A stretch of DNA of 64,000 bases from Mesorhizobium amorphae CCNWGS0123 (GCF_001686985.1 NZ_CP015318.1:2292001-2356000); one strand, 5' to 3'. Positions 45,781 to 55,435 are shown, counted from the stretch's first letter. Translations and numbers: made by a program. Notes: a model not told the origin generated them from the sequence alone.

Positions 45781-46929
45781 ATGCACGGAAAATCAAAGAC
45801 GAAGCTCGGTATCGGCGTCATCGGATGCGGCAATATCTCGATGACCTATCTGCGCAACGCGGCCCTGTTTGGCGGGGTTGAGCTGCGGGCCTGCGCCGAC
45901 ATTTCGGCCGACATGGCCGCGCTCCGCGCCAAGGAATACGGCATCCGCGCGCTTGACGTCGATGCGCTGCTGGCCGATCCGGACATCGACCTGGTGCTGA
46001 ACCTGACGATACCGGCGGCGCATTTCGACATTTCGCTTTCCGCACTTTCGGCGGGCAAGCACGTCTTCACCGAAAAGCCGCTGGCGACCTCTGCCGCCGA
46101 CGGCCGCCGTCTTGTCGCCGAGGCGGTGAAGCGCGGGCTGCTGCTCGGCTCGGCTCCCGACACCTTCCTCGGCGCCGCCGGACGGCGGGCGCGCCGGCTG
46201 ATGGACGAGGGCGCCATCGGTCGTGCCGTCACCGGCACTGCCTTCATGATGGGGCGCGGCATGGAGCATTGGCACCCCAATCCGCAATTCTACTACCAGC
46301 CCGGCGGCGGCCCGGTCTTCGACATGGGGCCTTATTACCTGACCATGCTGGTCAATCTGCTTGGCCCGGTCGAGCGTGTCATGGCGATGGCGACGCGCGG
46401 CCAGGAGGAGCGCCTGATCACCGCCGAAGGCCCTTACAAGAACACCAGCTTCAAGGTTGGCACGCCGACCAACATCCTGTCGTTGCTCGAGTTCCGCTCC
46501 GGCGCCACCGTCACCTTCGGCGCCTCCTGGGACGTCTTCAAGCATTCCAACCACCCGATCGAATTGCACGGCACCGAAGGTTCGCTGAGGTTGCCCGATC
46601 CCGACACGTTCGGCGGCACGGTCTCGCTGTCGGCGCGCGGCGCCGACTGGGTCGATTTCGCCAGCGAGGCCGAGCCCTACGGCGCGCGCAACTGGCCCTA
46701 TACCGCACCCGACCGCGCCAATTACCGCATGCTCGGCGTCGCCGATCTTGCGCGGTCGCTGACCGATGGACGCAAGCCGCGCGCCTCGGGCGAGCTGGCG
46801 CTGCATGTGCTGGAGATCATGGAGGCGATCCTGGCCTCGGGCGAGAGCCAGGGATCGGTTGCCGTCGTTGGCACCGTCGACCAGCCGCCGCTGCTTGGCG
46901 AAGACGAGGCGGCAAGCCTGCTTGCCTGA
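45781..46929 (+). CDS. Gfo/Idh/MocA-family sugar dehydrogenase
   Basis: 382 aa from MHGKSKTKLGIGVIGCGNIS, with GGGAGG about 12 nt upstream. Rossmann motif GCGNIS, EKP motif in HVFTEKPLATS and the substrate-domain signature GGGPVFDMGPYYLTMLVNLLG (typical of the UDP-GlcNAc/inositol dehydrogenase-like branch). NAD(P)-dependent, cytoplasmic. It is the third Gfo/Idh enzyme of the carbohydrate island. It is followed 13 nt later by an esterase, suggesting they act in the same pathway. Confidence 0.9.
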   Translation: MHGKSKTKLGIGVIGCGNISMTYLRNAALFGGVELRACADISADMAALRAKEYGIRALDVDALLADPDIDLVLNLTIPAAHFDISLSALSAGKHVFTEKPLATSAADGRRLVAEAVKRGLLLGSAPDTFLGAAGRRARRLMDEGAIGRAVTGTAFMMGRGMEHWHPNPQFYYQPGGGPVFDMGPYYLTMLVNLLGPVERVMAMATRGQEERLITAEGPYKNTSFKVGTPTNILSLLEFRSGATVTFGASWDVFKHSNHPIELHGTEGSLRLPDPDTFGGTVSLSARGADWVDFASEAEPYGARNWPYTAPDRANYRMLGVADLARSLTDGRKPRASGELALHVLEIMEAILASGESQGSVAVVGTVDQPPLLGEDEAASLLA

Positions 46930-46942
46930 CGCGGAGGTTCGA

Positions 46943-47926
46943 ATGACATCGATCCTCTCGGCAATACCGTCCCTGTCCGTGCTCGACCCGGAAGCCCGGC
47001 ATGTGCTCGACCTCGGCCGGCAGGCAGACGCCCCGCCTTTCGAGGCCGGCACGCCGCAACAGGCGCGCCGGGCCTATGATGAAGGTTTTCCGGATCTGCA
47101 GGGCGAGCGCGAGCCGGTGGCCTCGGTCAGCGAGCGCACCATCGCCGGACCCGGCGGCCCGTTGACGCTAAGGATCTATCGCGGGCAGGGTGCGCATGAT
47201 GCAGACACGCCGGCACTGCTCTATCTGCATGGCGGCGGCTGGGTGATCGGCAATCTCGACTCGCATGACGAGATCTGCCGCTGGTTCGCCAACATGGCGG
47301 CTAGCGTCGTCGTCTCGCCCGCCTATCGGCTGGCGCCGGAGCACAAGTTTCCAGCGGCGGTCGAGGATTGCCTCGCCGTGCTGTCCTTTATGCGCGACGC
47401 CGCCGGCGAGCTCGGCATCGAAACACGGCGCATCGCCGTCGCCGGCGACAGCGCCGGCGGCAACCTCGCGACCGTGCTCAGCCTGCTCGCGCGGGGTGAT
47501 CGCGTCCGGTTGACCGCGCAATTGCTGTTCTATCCCAACACCGACGCCGCGCAGACGGCCGACAGCTATCGTCGCTTCGGCGAAGGTTTTGGCCTCACCG
47601 CGTCAACCATGGCCTGGTTCCGCGATCACTACATCCGCAATGTCAGCGATATCGACGACTGGCGCGCCTCGCCGCTCAAAGCCGAAAGCCTCGCCGGAGC
47701 GCCGCCGGCCTTCATCGCCCTCGCCGGCCACGACGTCCTCGCCGACGAAGGCGAAGCCTATGCCGGACGTCTGGAAGAGGACGGCGTGCCGCTCGTGCTG
47801 CGCCGCTGGCCGGGCCAGATCCACGGCTTCGTCTCGATGGGCCGTCATGGCCCGGCGGCGCGGCAGGCAGTGGCCGCAGCGGTCGCCGCATGGCGCGGCT
47901 TCGATCCGGCTTTCGGGAAGGCTTAA
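46943..47926 (+). CDS. HSL-family alpha/beta hydrolase (esterase)
   Basis: 327 aa from MTSILSAIPS, with GGAGG 6 nt before the ATG. Hormone-sensitive-lipase family hallmarks: HGGGW at residues 96-100 and nucleophile GDSAGG with Ser170; the late acid/His appear in GHDVLADEGEAYA and GQIHGFVSMG. Cytoplasmic carboxylesterase, perhaps deacylating an imported ester. Its TAA and the TAA of the convergent LacI gene share four bases (47923-47926). Confidence 0.9.
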   Translation: MTSILSAIPSLSVLDPEARHVLDLGRQADAPPFEAGTPQQARRAYDEGFPDLQGEREPVASVSERTIAGPGGPLTLRIYRGQGAHDADTPALLYLHGGGWVIGNLDSHDEICRWFANMAASVVVSPAYRLAPEHKFPAAVEDCLAVLSFMRDAAGELGIETRRIAVAGDSAGGNLATVLSLLARGDRVRLTAQLLFYPNTDAAQTADSYRRFGEGFGLTASTMAWFRDHYIRNVSDIDDWRASPLKAESLAGAPPAFIALAGHDVLADEGEAYAGRLEEDGVPLVLRRWPGQIHGFVSMGRHGPAARQAVAAAVAAWRGFDPAFGKA

Positions 47927-48945
47927 GCGGATTGACGCATCACCAAGGTTGCGTCGAGGCTGACCTTGGGCGCGACCGCCGTGTCATCCTCGTTGAGCAA
48001 GGCGAGCAGCGTCTCGACGCTGCGCCCGGCCATGGCGGCAAAATCCTGCGCCATGGTGGTGAGGCCGGGACATGTGTAGCGGCTCAGCGGATGATCGTCA
48101 TGGGCAGCGACGCGCAGGTCGCAATCGCCCTTGCGGCCAACCTTGAGGCCGCGCGCATAGGCCGCCGCCATCACGCCGAAGGCGAGACGGTCGTTGTTGC
48201 ACAGGATGGTCTTGCCCGGCAGGCCGCCATTGGCGAGCATCTTTTCCGTCTGCTCGTAGCCGATCCGTTCAAAATCCCACGTGTAGTCGTCGGTGTCGCC
48301 GATGACGACAGGCTCATGCCCGAGCCGCTTCATCGAGCCGACATAGCTCTCCAGCCGTTCCGGCGAATTGTGGTTGACATGCGGGATGTCGAAATAGACC
48401 GGGGCGTCGCCGGACCGGCACAGATATTCGACGATGGTCGAGATGCTCTGGGCATTGTTGTTGCCGACGAAAGGCGTTCCGCCTTCGAGATAGGTGTCGA
48501 AATAGACGACCGGTATCGCCTGCGTCAGCTTCTCCAGCGTGCGGCGGTCCGAGCGCAGGCCGAGCGGCGCGATCAGCGCCCCGGAGACCTTCAGCGACAG
48601 GATGGTTCGCGTCGCCTCCACTTCAAGCTCGCGCGAGCCGTGCGAGGAGATCACGATCGGCCAGTAGCCCTCGTCGCGCAGCCGAAGCTCGATGCGGCTG
48701 ACCATCTCCGAATAGAACGGATCGGCCACCGTCGGCACCATGATGCCGATGCTGCGGGTGCGCTTGCGGTTGAGGTTGCGGGCAAACAGATTGGGCTGGT
48801 AGTCGGATGAGCGCAGCGCCTCTTCGATGCGCTTTCGTGTCGCCGGCTTGACGCTGGTCGGATCGTCGAAATATTTCGACAATGTCGGCCTGGAGACGCC
48901 ACAGGAGCGGGCGAAATCCTCCATCGTCTTGTGCGTCATAGGCAT
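47923..48945 (-). CDS. LacI-family transcriptional repressor
   Basis: 340 aa from MPMTHKTMEDFARSCGVSRP, with GAGGGG about 5 nt upstream. LacI helix-turn-helix and hinge at residues 4-60 (MEDFARSCGVSRPTLSKYFDD, LFARNLNRKRT), then a Peripla_BP-type sugar-sensing domain (IGIMVPTVADPFYSEMV, ILCNNDRLAFGVMAAA, LRVAAHDDHPLS). It is divergent from the PfkB/GatZ genes. Related CG-centred operators occur here, at 32779 and at 45673, so it may control a dispersed sugar regulon. Confidence 0.92.
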   Translation of the reverse strand: MPMTHKTMEDFARSCGVSRPTLSKYFDDPTSVKPATRKRIEEALRSSDYQPNLFARNLNRKRTRSIGIMVPTVADPFYSEMVSRIELRLRDEGYWPIVISSHGSRELEVEATRTILSLKVSGALIAPLGLRSDRRTLEKLTQAIPVVYFDTYLEGGTPFVGNNNAQSISTIVEYLCRSGDAPVYFDIPHVNHNSPERLESYVGSMKRLGHEPVVIGDTDDYTWDFERIGYEQTEKMLANGGLPGKTILCNNDRLAFGVMAAAYARGLKVGRKGDCDLRVAAHDDHPLSRYTCPGLTTMAQDFAAMAGRSVETLLALLNEDDTAVAPKVSLDATLVMRQSA

Positions 48946-49073
48946 TGAACCCCTCGCGTCATGGACATCCAATCCCTGGCGCTGCCCGGCACCTAGATAC
49001 GGTGCGTCGGCTCGCAACTGCAAGGTGAAATTTTACAGATAACTCCAGCAGTTTCAACGCGTATTGATAATTT

Positions 49074-49102
49074 ATTCCACGCGTCAATTTATTAATTGAC
49101 GC
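49074..49102. promoter_or_regulatory. LacI operator cluster in the divergent kinase/LacI promoter
   Basis: Contains ACGCGTCAA (49079-49087), shared with the site at 32779, and an inverted repeat with perfect 8-bp arms GCGTCAAT (49081-49088) and ATTGACGC (49095-49102) around TTATTA. A further TCAA-N6-TTGA dyad lies about 20 nt to the left. Placement between the divergent LacI and kinase genes is typical for autoregulation. Confidence 0.6.
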
Positions 49103-49124
49103 AAAAAAGTGCAAGCCGTATTGA
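49096..49124 (+). promoter_or_regulatory. Sigma-70-like promoter of the kinase/GatZ operon
   Basis: TTGACG (49096-49101), a 17-nt spacer and TATTGA (49119-49124) give a good sigma-70 match. The -35 box is inside the operator arm, so bound repressor would exclude polymerase. The start of transcription would be near 49131, leaving a leader of about 85 nt before the ATG at 49215. Confidence 0.55.
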
Positions 49125-49214
49125 CTCCATATGTCGGTTGCCGCCAGGCAGAGCTGCGCGGCTGACAGGTCGCCAAGTCAGACTGCGGCGAAACGCCGGG
49201 AGGAATTCCGCGAG

Positions 49215-50165
49215 ATGAAGAAGCTGGTCTCAGCCGGCGAGATCCTCGTCGAGATCATGGCCGAGCGCATTGGCCAGAGCTTTCTCGAGTCCGGTCCGCT
49301 GCTTGGTCCCTATCCGTCCGGCGCGCCCGCCATCTTCATCGGCCAGGCCGCGGCGCTCGGCCAGCCCGCCGGGCTGATCGGCGCGGTCGGCGAGGACGAT
49401 TTCGGCCAGTTGAACATCGAGCGGCTGCGGACCCTGGGCGCCGACGTGTCGGCGATCGCGGTCCACACGGGCCATGCGACGGGCACCGCCTTCGTCACCT
49501 ACCGGGCCGACGGCAGCCGGCACTTTGTCTTCAACATCCGCAACAGTGCTGCCGGCCTGGTCGGCATCGATGCGGCCGCGCAGAGCATGCTGGCCGGCAC
49601 CGACCACGTCCATGTCATGGGCTCGTCGCTGTTTTCCGACCGTGCCACCGAGGTCGCGCTCTCGGCAATATCGACGGTCAAGGCCAAGGGCGGGACCGTC
49701 TCCTTCGATCCCAACATCCGCCGCGAGATCATGCAGGCCTCCGGCATGCGCGAGGCGCTCGACCAGGTGCTCAAGCAAACCGATGTCTTCCTGCCGAGCG
49801 GCAACGAGCTGTTCCTGTTTTCATCGGCCGGCGACGAAAAGGGCGCGGTCGACGACCTCCTGCAGCGCGGTGTGTCCTGCATCGTCCTCAAGAAGGGCGC
49901 CGATGGCGCCGCCTACCACGACCGGCACGGCACGGTTGCCTTGCCGGGCTTTGCCGTCGACGAGGTCGATCCGACCGGCGCCGGCGACTGCTTCGGCGCC
50001 GCCTTCGTCTCGTTCTGGCTGCGCGACGCGGCTCCAGTCGAGGCGCTCAGGATCGCCAATGCCTGCGGTGCGCTCGCCGTCACCCGCAAGGGGCCGATGG
50101 AAGGTATTTTTCCGCTGGCCGAGGTCGAGGCTTTCGCAACCACCGCCGGGAAGGGCCAGCCATGA
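49215..50165 (+). CDS. PfkB-family sugar kinase (tagatose kinase candidate)
   Basis: 316 aa from MKKLVSAGEILVEIMAE, with GGGAGG about 11 nt upstream. PfkB signatures: PSGAPAIFIGQAAALGQP near the N-terminus and VDPTGAGDCFGAAFVSFW with the catalytic Asp near residue 258. It overlaps the GatZ-like gene by 4 nt (ATGA), implying coupled function. Kinase plus GatZ homolog matches the Agrobacterium galactitol/altritol route in which tagatose is phosphorylated and then epimerised. That assignment rests on context. Confidence 0.87.
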   Translation: MKKLVSAGEILVEIMAERIGQSFLESGPLLGPYPSGAPAIFIGQAAALGQPAGLIGAVGEDDFGQLNIERLRTLGADVSAIAVHTGHATGTAFVTYRADGSRHFVFNIRNSAAGLVGIDAAAQSMLAGTDHVHVMGSSLFSDRATEVALSAISTVKAKGGTVSFDPNIRREIMQASGMREALDQVLKQTDVFLPSGNELFLFSSAGDEKGAVDDLLQRGVSCIVLKKGADGAAYHDRHGTVALPGFAVDEVDPTGAGDCFGAAFVSFWLRDAAPVEALRIANACGALAVTRKGPMEGIFPLAEVEAFATTAGKGQP

Positions 50166-51448
50166 GCGCCGCGACGCAGAGATTTGCCGGCATCGCGGCG
50201 AAGCGCGCCGCGGGCGAGAAAGGCGGCATCGCCTCGATCTGTTCCGCGCATCCGCTGGTGATCGAGGCGACGCTCCGCCACGGCGCGGCGCGCGGCTCCG
50301 ACGTGCTGATCGAGGCGACGTGCAACCAGGTCAACCACGAAGGCGGCTACACCGGCATGACACCGGCCGGCTTCCGCACATTCGTAGAGGGGCATGCGAA
50401 GAAGGCCGGCTTTCCGCTCGATCACCTGATCCTCGGCGGCGACCATCTCGGTCCCAACCCGTGGAAGCATCTTCCTGCCGCCGAGGCGATGGCGAAGGCG
50501 AAGGCGATGATCGACGCCTATGCCGGCGCCGGTTTCACCAAGCTGCATCTCGACACCAGCATGGCCTGCGCCGACGATCCCGCCGCGCTCGCCGACGAGA
50601 CGATCGCCGCCCGCGCCGCCGCGCTTGCCGCCGTCGCCGAGGCGGCGGTCGCACGCATTGGCGGCGAGAAGCCGGTCTACATCATCGGCACCGAAGTGCC
50701 GGTGCCGGGCGGCGCGCTCGAAGCGCTCGACCATATGCATGTCACCGAGCCTGATGACGCCTTGCGCACCGTCGAGATCCATCGCCAGGCATTTTCGCGC
50801 GCCGGGCTCGATGCCGCCTTTGCCCGTGCGGTCGGCGTCGTCGTCCAGCCCGGCGTCGAATTCGGCAATGCCGAGATCATCGCCTATGCGCCGCAGATGG
50901 CGACGGAACTGGTCGCGGTGCTGGACCGCATGCCGCAATTCGTCTTCGAGGCGCATTCGACCGACTACCAGCCGGACGCAGCACTTGGCGCTCTGGTGCG
51001 CGACGGCTTTGCCATCCTAAAGGTCGGCCCCTGGCTGACCTTCGCGCTGCGCGAGGCGCTGTACGGGCTGAGCCACATCGCCGGCGTGCTGGCGCCGGAC
51101 CCATCCCGCGAAAGCCTGCCGGCGGCGATGGAACGCATCATGCTGGCCGCGCCCGACAATTGGCGCAAATACTATCCGGGCACGCCGGACGAACAGCGCG
51201 TCGAGCGGCATTTCTCCTTCAGCGACCGCATCCGCTACTACTGGCCGGCGCCCGAAGCGCAGCGCGCGACGCAGACGCTGCTCGAGGCGCTGGGCGACCG
51301 CGAGATCCCCCGCACCTTGATCGGCCAGTACCTCGGACAGCTCGATGCGGCGGTTGCGGCGGGCCGGGTCAAGCCCACAGCGCATGAACTGCTGATCGGC
51401 AGCATCACCCGCGTCCTCGATATCTACGCCGGCGCGACCGGGCAGTAG
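50162..51448 (+). CDS. GatZ/KbaZ-family protein (tagatose-bisphosphate aldolase non-catalytic subunit homolog; possible tagatose-6-phosphate epimerase)
   Basis: 428 aa, family length. Landmarks: GGIASICSAHPLVIEATLRH, EATCNQVNHEGGYTGMTPAG, LGGDHLGPNPWK, KLHLDTSMACADDP, YIIGTEVPVPGGA and FEAHSTDYQP. In enterics GatZ/KbaZ supports a catalytic class II aldolase (GatY/KbaY). No such partner is encoded here. A homolog in Agrobacterium has been described as acting alone as a tagatose-6-phosphate 4-epimerase, which would suit this kinase-GatZ operon under LacI control. Confidence 0.88.
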   Translation: MSAATQRFAGIAAKRAAGEKGGIASICSAHPLVIEATLRHGAARGSDVLIEATCNQVNHEGGYTGMTPAGFRTFVEGHAKKAGFPLDHLILGGDHLGPNPWKHLPAAEAMAKAKAMIDAYAGAGFTKLHLDTSMACADDPAALADETIAARAAALAAVAEAAVARIGGEKPVYIIGTEVPVPGGALEALDHMHVTEPDDALRTVEIHRQAFSRAGLDAAFARAVGVVVQPGVEFGNAEIIAYAPQMATELVAVLDRMPQFVFEAHSTDYQPDAALGALVRDGFAILKVGPWLTFALREALYGLSHIAGVLAPDPSRESLPAAMERIMLAAPDNWRKYYPGTPDEQRVERHFSFSDRIRYYWPAPEAQRATQTLLEALGDREIPRTLIGQYLGQLDAAVAAGRVKPTAHELLIGSITRVLDIYAGATGQ

Positions 51449-51540
51449 CGGGCTCATCGCCCGTTGACTGAATCTGCCGAATTGAGTCGGCGGATTGTTC
51501 GCCACTATGCTATCAAGCGGCACTGCCGGAGGATCGGCCG

Positions 51541-52029
51541 ATGCCGCAACGCCCCTATGATGAGCGCCTGCTCCGTCAGGCATTCGACGTCGCGCGCAAG
51601 GCCCGCGATGCTGGCGAACATCCCTTTGGTTCGCTCCTCGCCGACAAGGACGGCAATGTGTTGCGCGAGCAACTCAACGGTTACAAATCCGGAGGGGGCG
51701 ACCGCACCGCTCATGCCGAAAGTCTGCTGGCCCGGTGGGCGGGGATGAATTTCAGCCTCGAAGAGCTGGCCTCTTGCACACTCTACACTTCGGCCGAACC
51801 TTGCGCGATGTGCTCAGGGACGATCTATTGGGCGGGCATCGGACGGGTCGTCTTTGGGCAGAGCGAACATGACCTCAAGGCCTTGACGGGTGCACATGAC
51901 GAGAATCCCACGCTCGACCTGCCCTGCACGATCGTCTTCGAAGCAGGGCAGCGTCCGACGGAAGTCGTCGGCCCGCTGCTTGCCGACGAAGCGGCGCAAC
52001 TCCAGGCCGATTTCTGGAAAGCCAAGTAA
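51541..52029 (+). CDS. Nucleoside/cytidine deaminase-family zinc enzyme
   Basis: 162 aa, with GGAGG about 8 nt upstream. Zinc and catalytic motifs of the cytidine/deoxycytidylate deaminase fold: TAHAES (His and catalytic Glu, about residues 58-63) and SAEPCAMCSGTIYW (two Cys). Length and the GEHPFGSLLADKDG and VVFGQSEHDL segments fit the guanine-deaminase/tRNA-adenosine-deaminase-like branch. The precise base is unknown. It stands alone, 92 nt after GatZ. Confidence 0.85.
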   Translation: MPQRPYDERLLRQAFDVARKARDAGEHPFGSLLADKDGNVLREQLNGYKSGGGDRTAHAESLLARWAGMNFSLEELASCTLYTSAEPCAMCSGTIYWAGIGRVVFGQSEHDLKALTGAHDENPTLDLPCTIVFEAGQRPTEVVGPLLADEAAQLQADFWKAK

Positions 52030-52049
52030 GCTCGTTTGCCGAGCGCGCT

Positions 52050-52589
52050 CTAGTACAGCGGCTGGGCCATGTGCCTTGGCGTCGGCCATTCGGTTGTGAT
52101 GCCGGGCTGGACAGGCCGCTCGAGATAGGTCGACAGCACGACATAGCTTCGCGTCGAGGTCACGCCGGGTGTCTCGTACAGGCGCGACAGCAGGCCCTCC
52201 AGCGCGCGTGTATCCTCGGTGCGCACCTTGAGCAGCATGCAGGTGTCGCCGGCGACGGAATGGATCTCCTCGACTTCCGGATATTGGGAAACGGCCATCA
52301 GTTCCGGCGTCTTGCCCCAGCCCTTGGTGTCGATATGCACGAAGGCGAGCAACGGCTTCTTCACCGCCTTGGGATCGATGATCGCCGCGGTGCTGCGGAT
52401 GGCGCCGCTGCGGCGCAGGCGCTTCACCCGTTCATGCGCCGCCGGCGGCGACAGGCCGACCCGGTCGCCGAGATCGGCGTAGCTGATCGTCGCGTCGTCG
52501 ACCAGAACGCCTAATATCTTTCGGTCCGTCGCATCGACGTCCCGGGCCGCCGGCCGGTTCCGCTGAATGCCATCTGTTTCTTCATCCAT
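52050..52589 (-). CDS. Lrp/AsnC-family transcriptional regulator
   Basis: 179 aa. The AsnC helix-turn-helix is at about residues 18-65 (DATDRKILGVLVDDATISYADLG then VGLSPPAAHERVKRL), followed by the RAM ligand-binding domain (LAFVHIDTKG, CMLLKVRTEDTRALEGLLSRL). The C-terminal tail extends a little beyond the usual length. It is divergent from an MFS transporter with only 48 bp between starts, the usual arrangement of an Lrp-type activator and its exporter. The ligand is probably an amino acid. Confidence 0.9.
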   Translation of the reverse strand: MDEETDGIQRNRPAARDVDATDRKILGVLVDDATISYADLGDRVGLSPPAAHERVKRLRRSGAIRSTAAIIDPKAVKKPLLAFVHIDTKGWGKTPELMAVSQYPEVEEIHSVAGDTCMLLKVRTEDTRALEGLLSRLYETPGVTSTRSYVVLSTYLERPVQPGITTEWPTPRHMAQPLY

Positions 52590-52637
52590 ATGGAAATTCC
52601 TTGTTGATGCTGAATTTCATTCGGACATTATGGTCGT

Positions 52638-53828
52638 ATGTCGAACAGTGATCAATCAGCAATTTTCGTGGCGGCGCCCCGGCCGCCGATCCCGGCGATC
52701 GCCTATCTGCTCACCGGATGCATTGCCGTCATCGGCTCGAACTCGCTGGTCCTCGGCCCGATAGCGCCGGCCGTGGCGGCATCGTTTGGCGCAAGCGTGC
52801 CGGCGGTGATGATCGCATCCGCCGCCTTCGGTCTCGGCACCTCGGCAAGCGCGCTGTTCCTGGCGCGATACATCGATCGCATCGGCGCCCGCCGCATGCT
52901 GCAAGGGGCGCTGCTGCTGCTGGCGATCGGCCTGGTCGCCTCCGCATTGGCGCCGACGGTGACGGCGCTGGTCGCCGCCCAGCTCGTCGCCGGCATAGCC
53001 GCCGGCATTGCCATGCCGGCGATCTACGCCAGCTCGGCGGCGATCGCGCCGCCCGGCCGCGAGAGCGGCACGATCGGCGTCGTGCTGACCGGCTGGACGC
53101 TCTCCATGGTGGCCGGCGTCTCGCTGTCGGCCGTGATTGCCGATCTCGTGCATTGGCGCGCCGTCTTCGGCACGGTCGCGGTGCTTGCCGCCTTTGCCCT
53201 GGCCGGCCTGACCCTGACGTCACTCAGCGACACCAGGAAAAGCGGTCCGGCGCCGACGCCGTTTGGAGCCTTGGCCGTTCCCGGCATCGTGCCGCTGCTC
53301 GTCGCTTGTGCCGCCTTCATGACCGCCTTCTATGGCGTCTACGGCTATCTCGGCGATCACCTTCACAGCGGGTTGGGCCAGCCGGTCAGTGCCAATGGCT
53401 GGGCGGCACTTGCCTATGGCGCCGGCTTCGGCGCGGCCGCACTTCTCGACGGCGTCATCGATCGCCTCGGCGCGCGCCGCGTCATGCCTTTCGCCTATCT
53501 CCTGGTCGCGGTCGTCTATGTCGCGATCGCCGCGGCCAGCGGCAGCTTCGGGCTGACGCTGGCGATGGTGGCGGTCTGGGGCCTGGCCAACCATTTCGGC
53601 CTGAACGTGCTGGTGATGCGGCTCACCGCGCTCGATCCGTCGCGGCGCGGCACCATCATGGGCCTGAACAGCGCGGTGACCTACTTCGCCGTCTTTGTCG
53701 GCACGACAGGCTTCGGCCCGCTCTACACCGGCTTCGGCTTTGCCGCCTCGGCGATTGTCGCAGCCCTGCTGATGCTGGTCGCCGCCTCGGCGGCGGCGTG
53801 GCGTTCGCCATCCCCCATCCGGGCGTAA
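52638..53828 (+). CDS. Major facilitator superfamily transporter
   Basis: 396 aa with twelve predicted membrane segments. The MFS A-motif variant ARYIDRIGARRML lies between segments 2 and 3 (about residues 75-88), and its C-domain counterpart DGVIDRLGARRVM at about 270. AraJ/drug:H+ antiporter-like (DHA1). Divergent from the Lrp regulator, which probably controls it; export of an amino acid or metabolite is the likely job. Confidence 0.9.
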   Translation: MSNSDQSAIFVAAPRPPIPAIAYLLTGCIAVIGSNSLVLGPIAPAVAASFGASVPAVMIASAAFGLGTSASALFLARYIDRIGARRMLQGALLLLAIGLVASALAPTVTALVAAQLVAGIAAGIAMPAIYASSAAIAPPGRESGTIGVVLTGWTLSMVAGVSLSAVIADLVHWRAVFGTVAVLAAFALAGLTLTSLSDTRKSGPAPTPFGALAVPGIVPLLVACAAFMTAFYGVYGYLGDHLHSGLGQPVSANGWAALAYGAGFGAAALLDGVIDRLGARRVMPFAYLLVAVVYVAIAAASGSFGLTLAMVAVWGLANHFGLNVLVMRLTALDPSRRGTIMGLNSAVTYFAVFVGTTGFGPLYTGFGFAASAIVAALLMLVAASAAAWRSPSPIRA

Positions 53829-53897
53829 GCGGCAAGGCTTGCGTCCTCATCCGGTCCTTCGCTACAGGTTTGGCTCGCTATCCGAGCCGGGCCTGCG

Positions 53898-54323
53898 ATG
53901 AAGACGACGCTTGAGACCACTGCCGATCCCTTGCCGCAAGAACTCGCTTTCCTGGGCGAGCGGCTGACGGCCTTCAACGACAGCGATGTCGGCGCGTCCA
54001 GGCGAAAGGCGCTTGCCGTCTTCGTGCGCGACGAAGGCGGCAAGATCGTCGCCGGCATTTCCGGCTACACCGCCTGGGGCTGGCTCTTCGTGCAATGGCT
54101 CTGGGTCGACGAAAGGCTGCGCGGCCAGCACTTGGCAGGCAACATGCTGGAGGCGGCCGAGCGGGAAGCGATCGTGCGTGGCTGCCACGGCGCCTGGATC
54201 GACACCTTCAATCCGAAGGCGGCCAGGGCCTATGAGCGCCAGGGCTACCAGCCGTTCGGCACGCTGCCCGATTTTCCCATCGGCCGCAGCCGCATCTTCC
54301 TGCAGAAGAAACTGGCTGGCTAG
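53898..54323 (+). CDS. GNAT-family N-acetyltransferase
   Basis: 141 aa. The GNAT core: beta4 [27 protein letters not shown], with the acetyl-CoA loop LRGQHLAG (R/Q-x-x-G-x-A/G), and [24 protein letters not shown] for the C-terminal strands. The N-terminal half is short, as in the small stand-alone group. It is cytoplasmic and its substrate is unknown. Its TAG overlaps the convergent AnmK stop by 4 nt (54320-54323). Confidence 0.85.
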   Translation: MKTTLETTADPLPQELAFLGERLTAFNDSDVGASRRKALAVFVRDEGGKIVAGISGYTAWGWLFVQWLWVDERLRGQHLAGNMLEAAEREAIVRGCHGAWIDTFNPKAARAYERQGYQPFGTLPDFPIGRSRIFLQKKLAG

Positions 54324-55435
54324 CCCGCCAGTCGTCCGCCGCGCATCGGCTGGGGCACGCCGGTCGTACTCGGAAAGCTGATCGGCAGGCCGCGCAGCAC
54401 GCGCATCGCCAGGAAGGCGAAGCATTCGGCTTCGACCGCATCGCCTTTCCAGCCGAGCGTCTCGGCCTTCACCGCTTCGACGCCGGCGCGGCTGGCGAGC
54501 ATCGCCATCATCGTCGGGTTGTGACGGCCACCGCCGCTGACCACCAGTCTCATTGGCCGATGCGGCAAAAGGTCGAGCGCCTTGCCGACGGCAGCAGTGG
54601 TGAAGGCCGTCAACGTTGCCGCGCCGTCCTCGGCATTGAGCCCGTCGGCCATCGCCGCGCCGAAGTCGAAACGGTCGAGCGATTTCGGATAGGGCTTGGT
54701 CAGATAGGGGTGCTCAAGCAGCTTGGCCAGACGCGCTTCGTCCACCGTGCCGGCGCGGGCCAGGGCGCCGTCGCGGTCCATGTCGCCAAGCCCCTTCGCC
54801 TTGATGAAATCGTTGAGCGGCGCATTGGCCGGGCCGGTGTCGAAGGCGACGACATTGTCCTTGCCGTCCCACCAGGTGATGTTGGCGACGCCGCCGAGAT
54901 TGAGCACCGCCATGTCGCCGCTGGCGTCCGCCGCGCGCAGCAGCGCGGTGTGGTAGGCCGCCGCCAGTGGCGCGCCTTGTCCGCCAGCGCGCATGTCGGC
55001 CGAGCGGAAATCATAGGCGACCTTTGTGCCCAGAATGGCGTGCATCAATTCGCCGTCGCCGAGCTGGCGGGTCTGGCCGAGCCGGCCGACCTGCGGAGCG
55101 CGATGCAGCACGGTCTGGCCATGGAAGCCGACGACGCCGATGTCGGCCATGATGAGACCGTAGCTTTCGACGAGGTCCTTGACCGCCGCCGATTGTGCCC
55201 GCGTCAGCGCTTCTTCCGCCTCGCGGAAGATCGCCGGCTCCGGTCCGGTGAAATTCCATACCCGCGCCTGGCGCAGCGTCTCCTCCAGCAGGGTGCGGAT
55301 CGATTGCGGGTAGGGCGCCAGCGTATAGGTGCCGAAATCGGCGATCCGCTCGCCATCGGTCTTGATCAGCGCCACGTCGATATTGCCGTCAAGCACGGTG
55401 CCGGTCATCAGGCCGACGGCCCAGATTGGTTCCAT
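54320..55435 (-). CDS. anmK: Anhydro-N-acetylmuramic acid kinase
   Basis: 371 aa, the family length, from [20 protein letters not shown]. The ATP-binding signature [10 protein letters not shown] corresponds to the usual G-x-M-S-G-T-S-x-D-G, with the variant seen in alphaproteobacteria. [25 protein letters not shown] and the catalytic-Asp segment [12 protein letters not shown] are intact, as is [10 protein letters not shown]. It phosphorylates and opens 1,6-anhydro-MurNAc recovered from peptidoglycan turnover, giving MurNAc-6-phosphate. No murQ is adjacent. Confidence 0.93.
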   Translation of the reverse strand: MEPIWAVGLMTGTVLDGNIDVALIKTDGERIADFGTYTLAPYPQSIRTLLEETLRQARVWNFTGPEPAIFREAEEALTRAQSAAVKDLVESYGLIMADIGVVGFHGQTVLHRAPQVGRLGQTRQLGDGELMHAILGTKVAYDFRSADMRAGGQGAPLAAAYHTALLRAADASGDMAVLNLGGVANITWWDGKDNVVAFDTGPANAPLNDFIKAKGLGDMDRDGALARAGTVDEARLAKLLEHPYLTKPYPKSLDRFDFGAAMADGLNAEDGAATLTAFTTAAVGKALDLLPHRPMRLVVSGGGRHNPTMMAMLASRAGVEAVKAETLGWKGDAVEAECFAFLAMRVLRGLPISFPSTTGVPQPMRGGRLAG

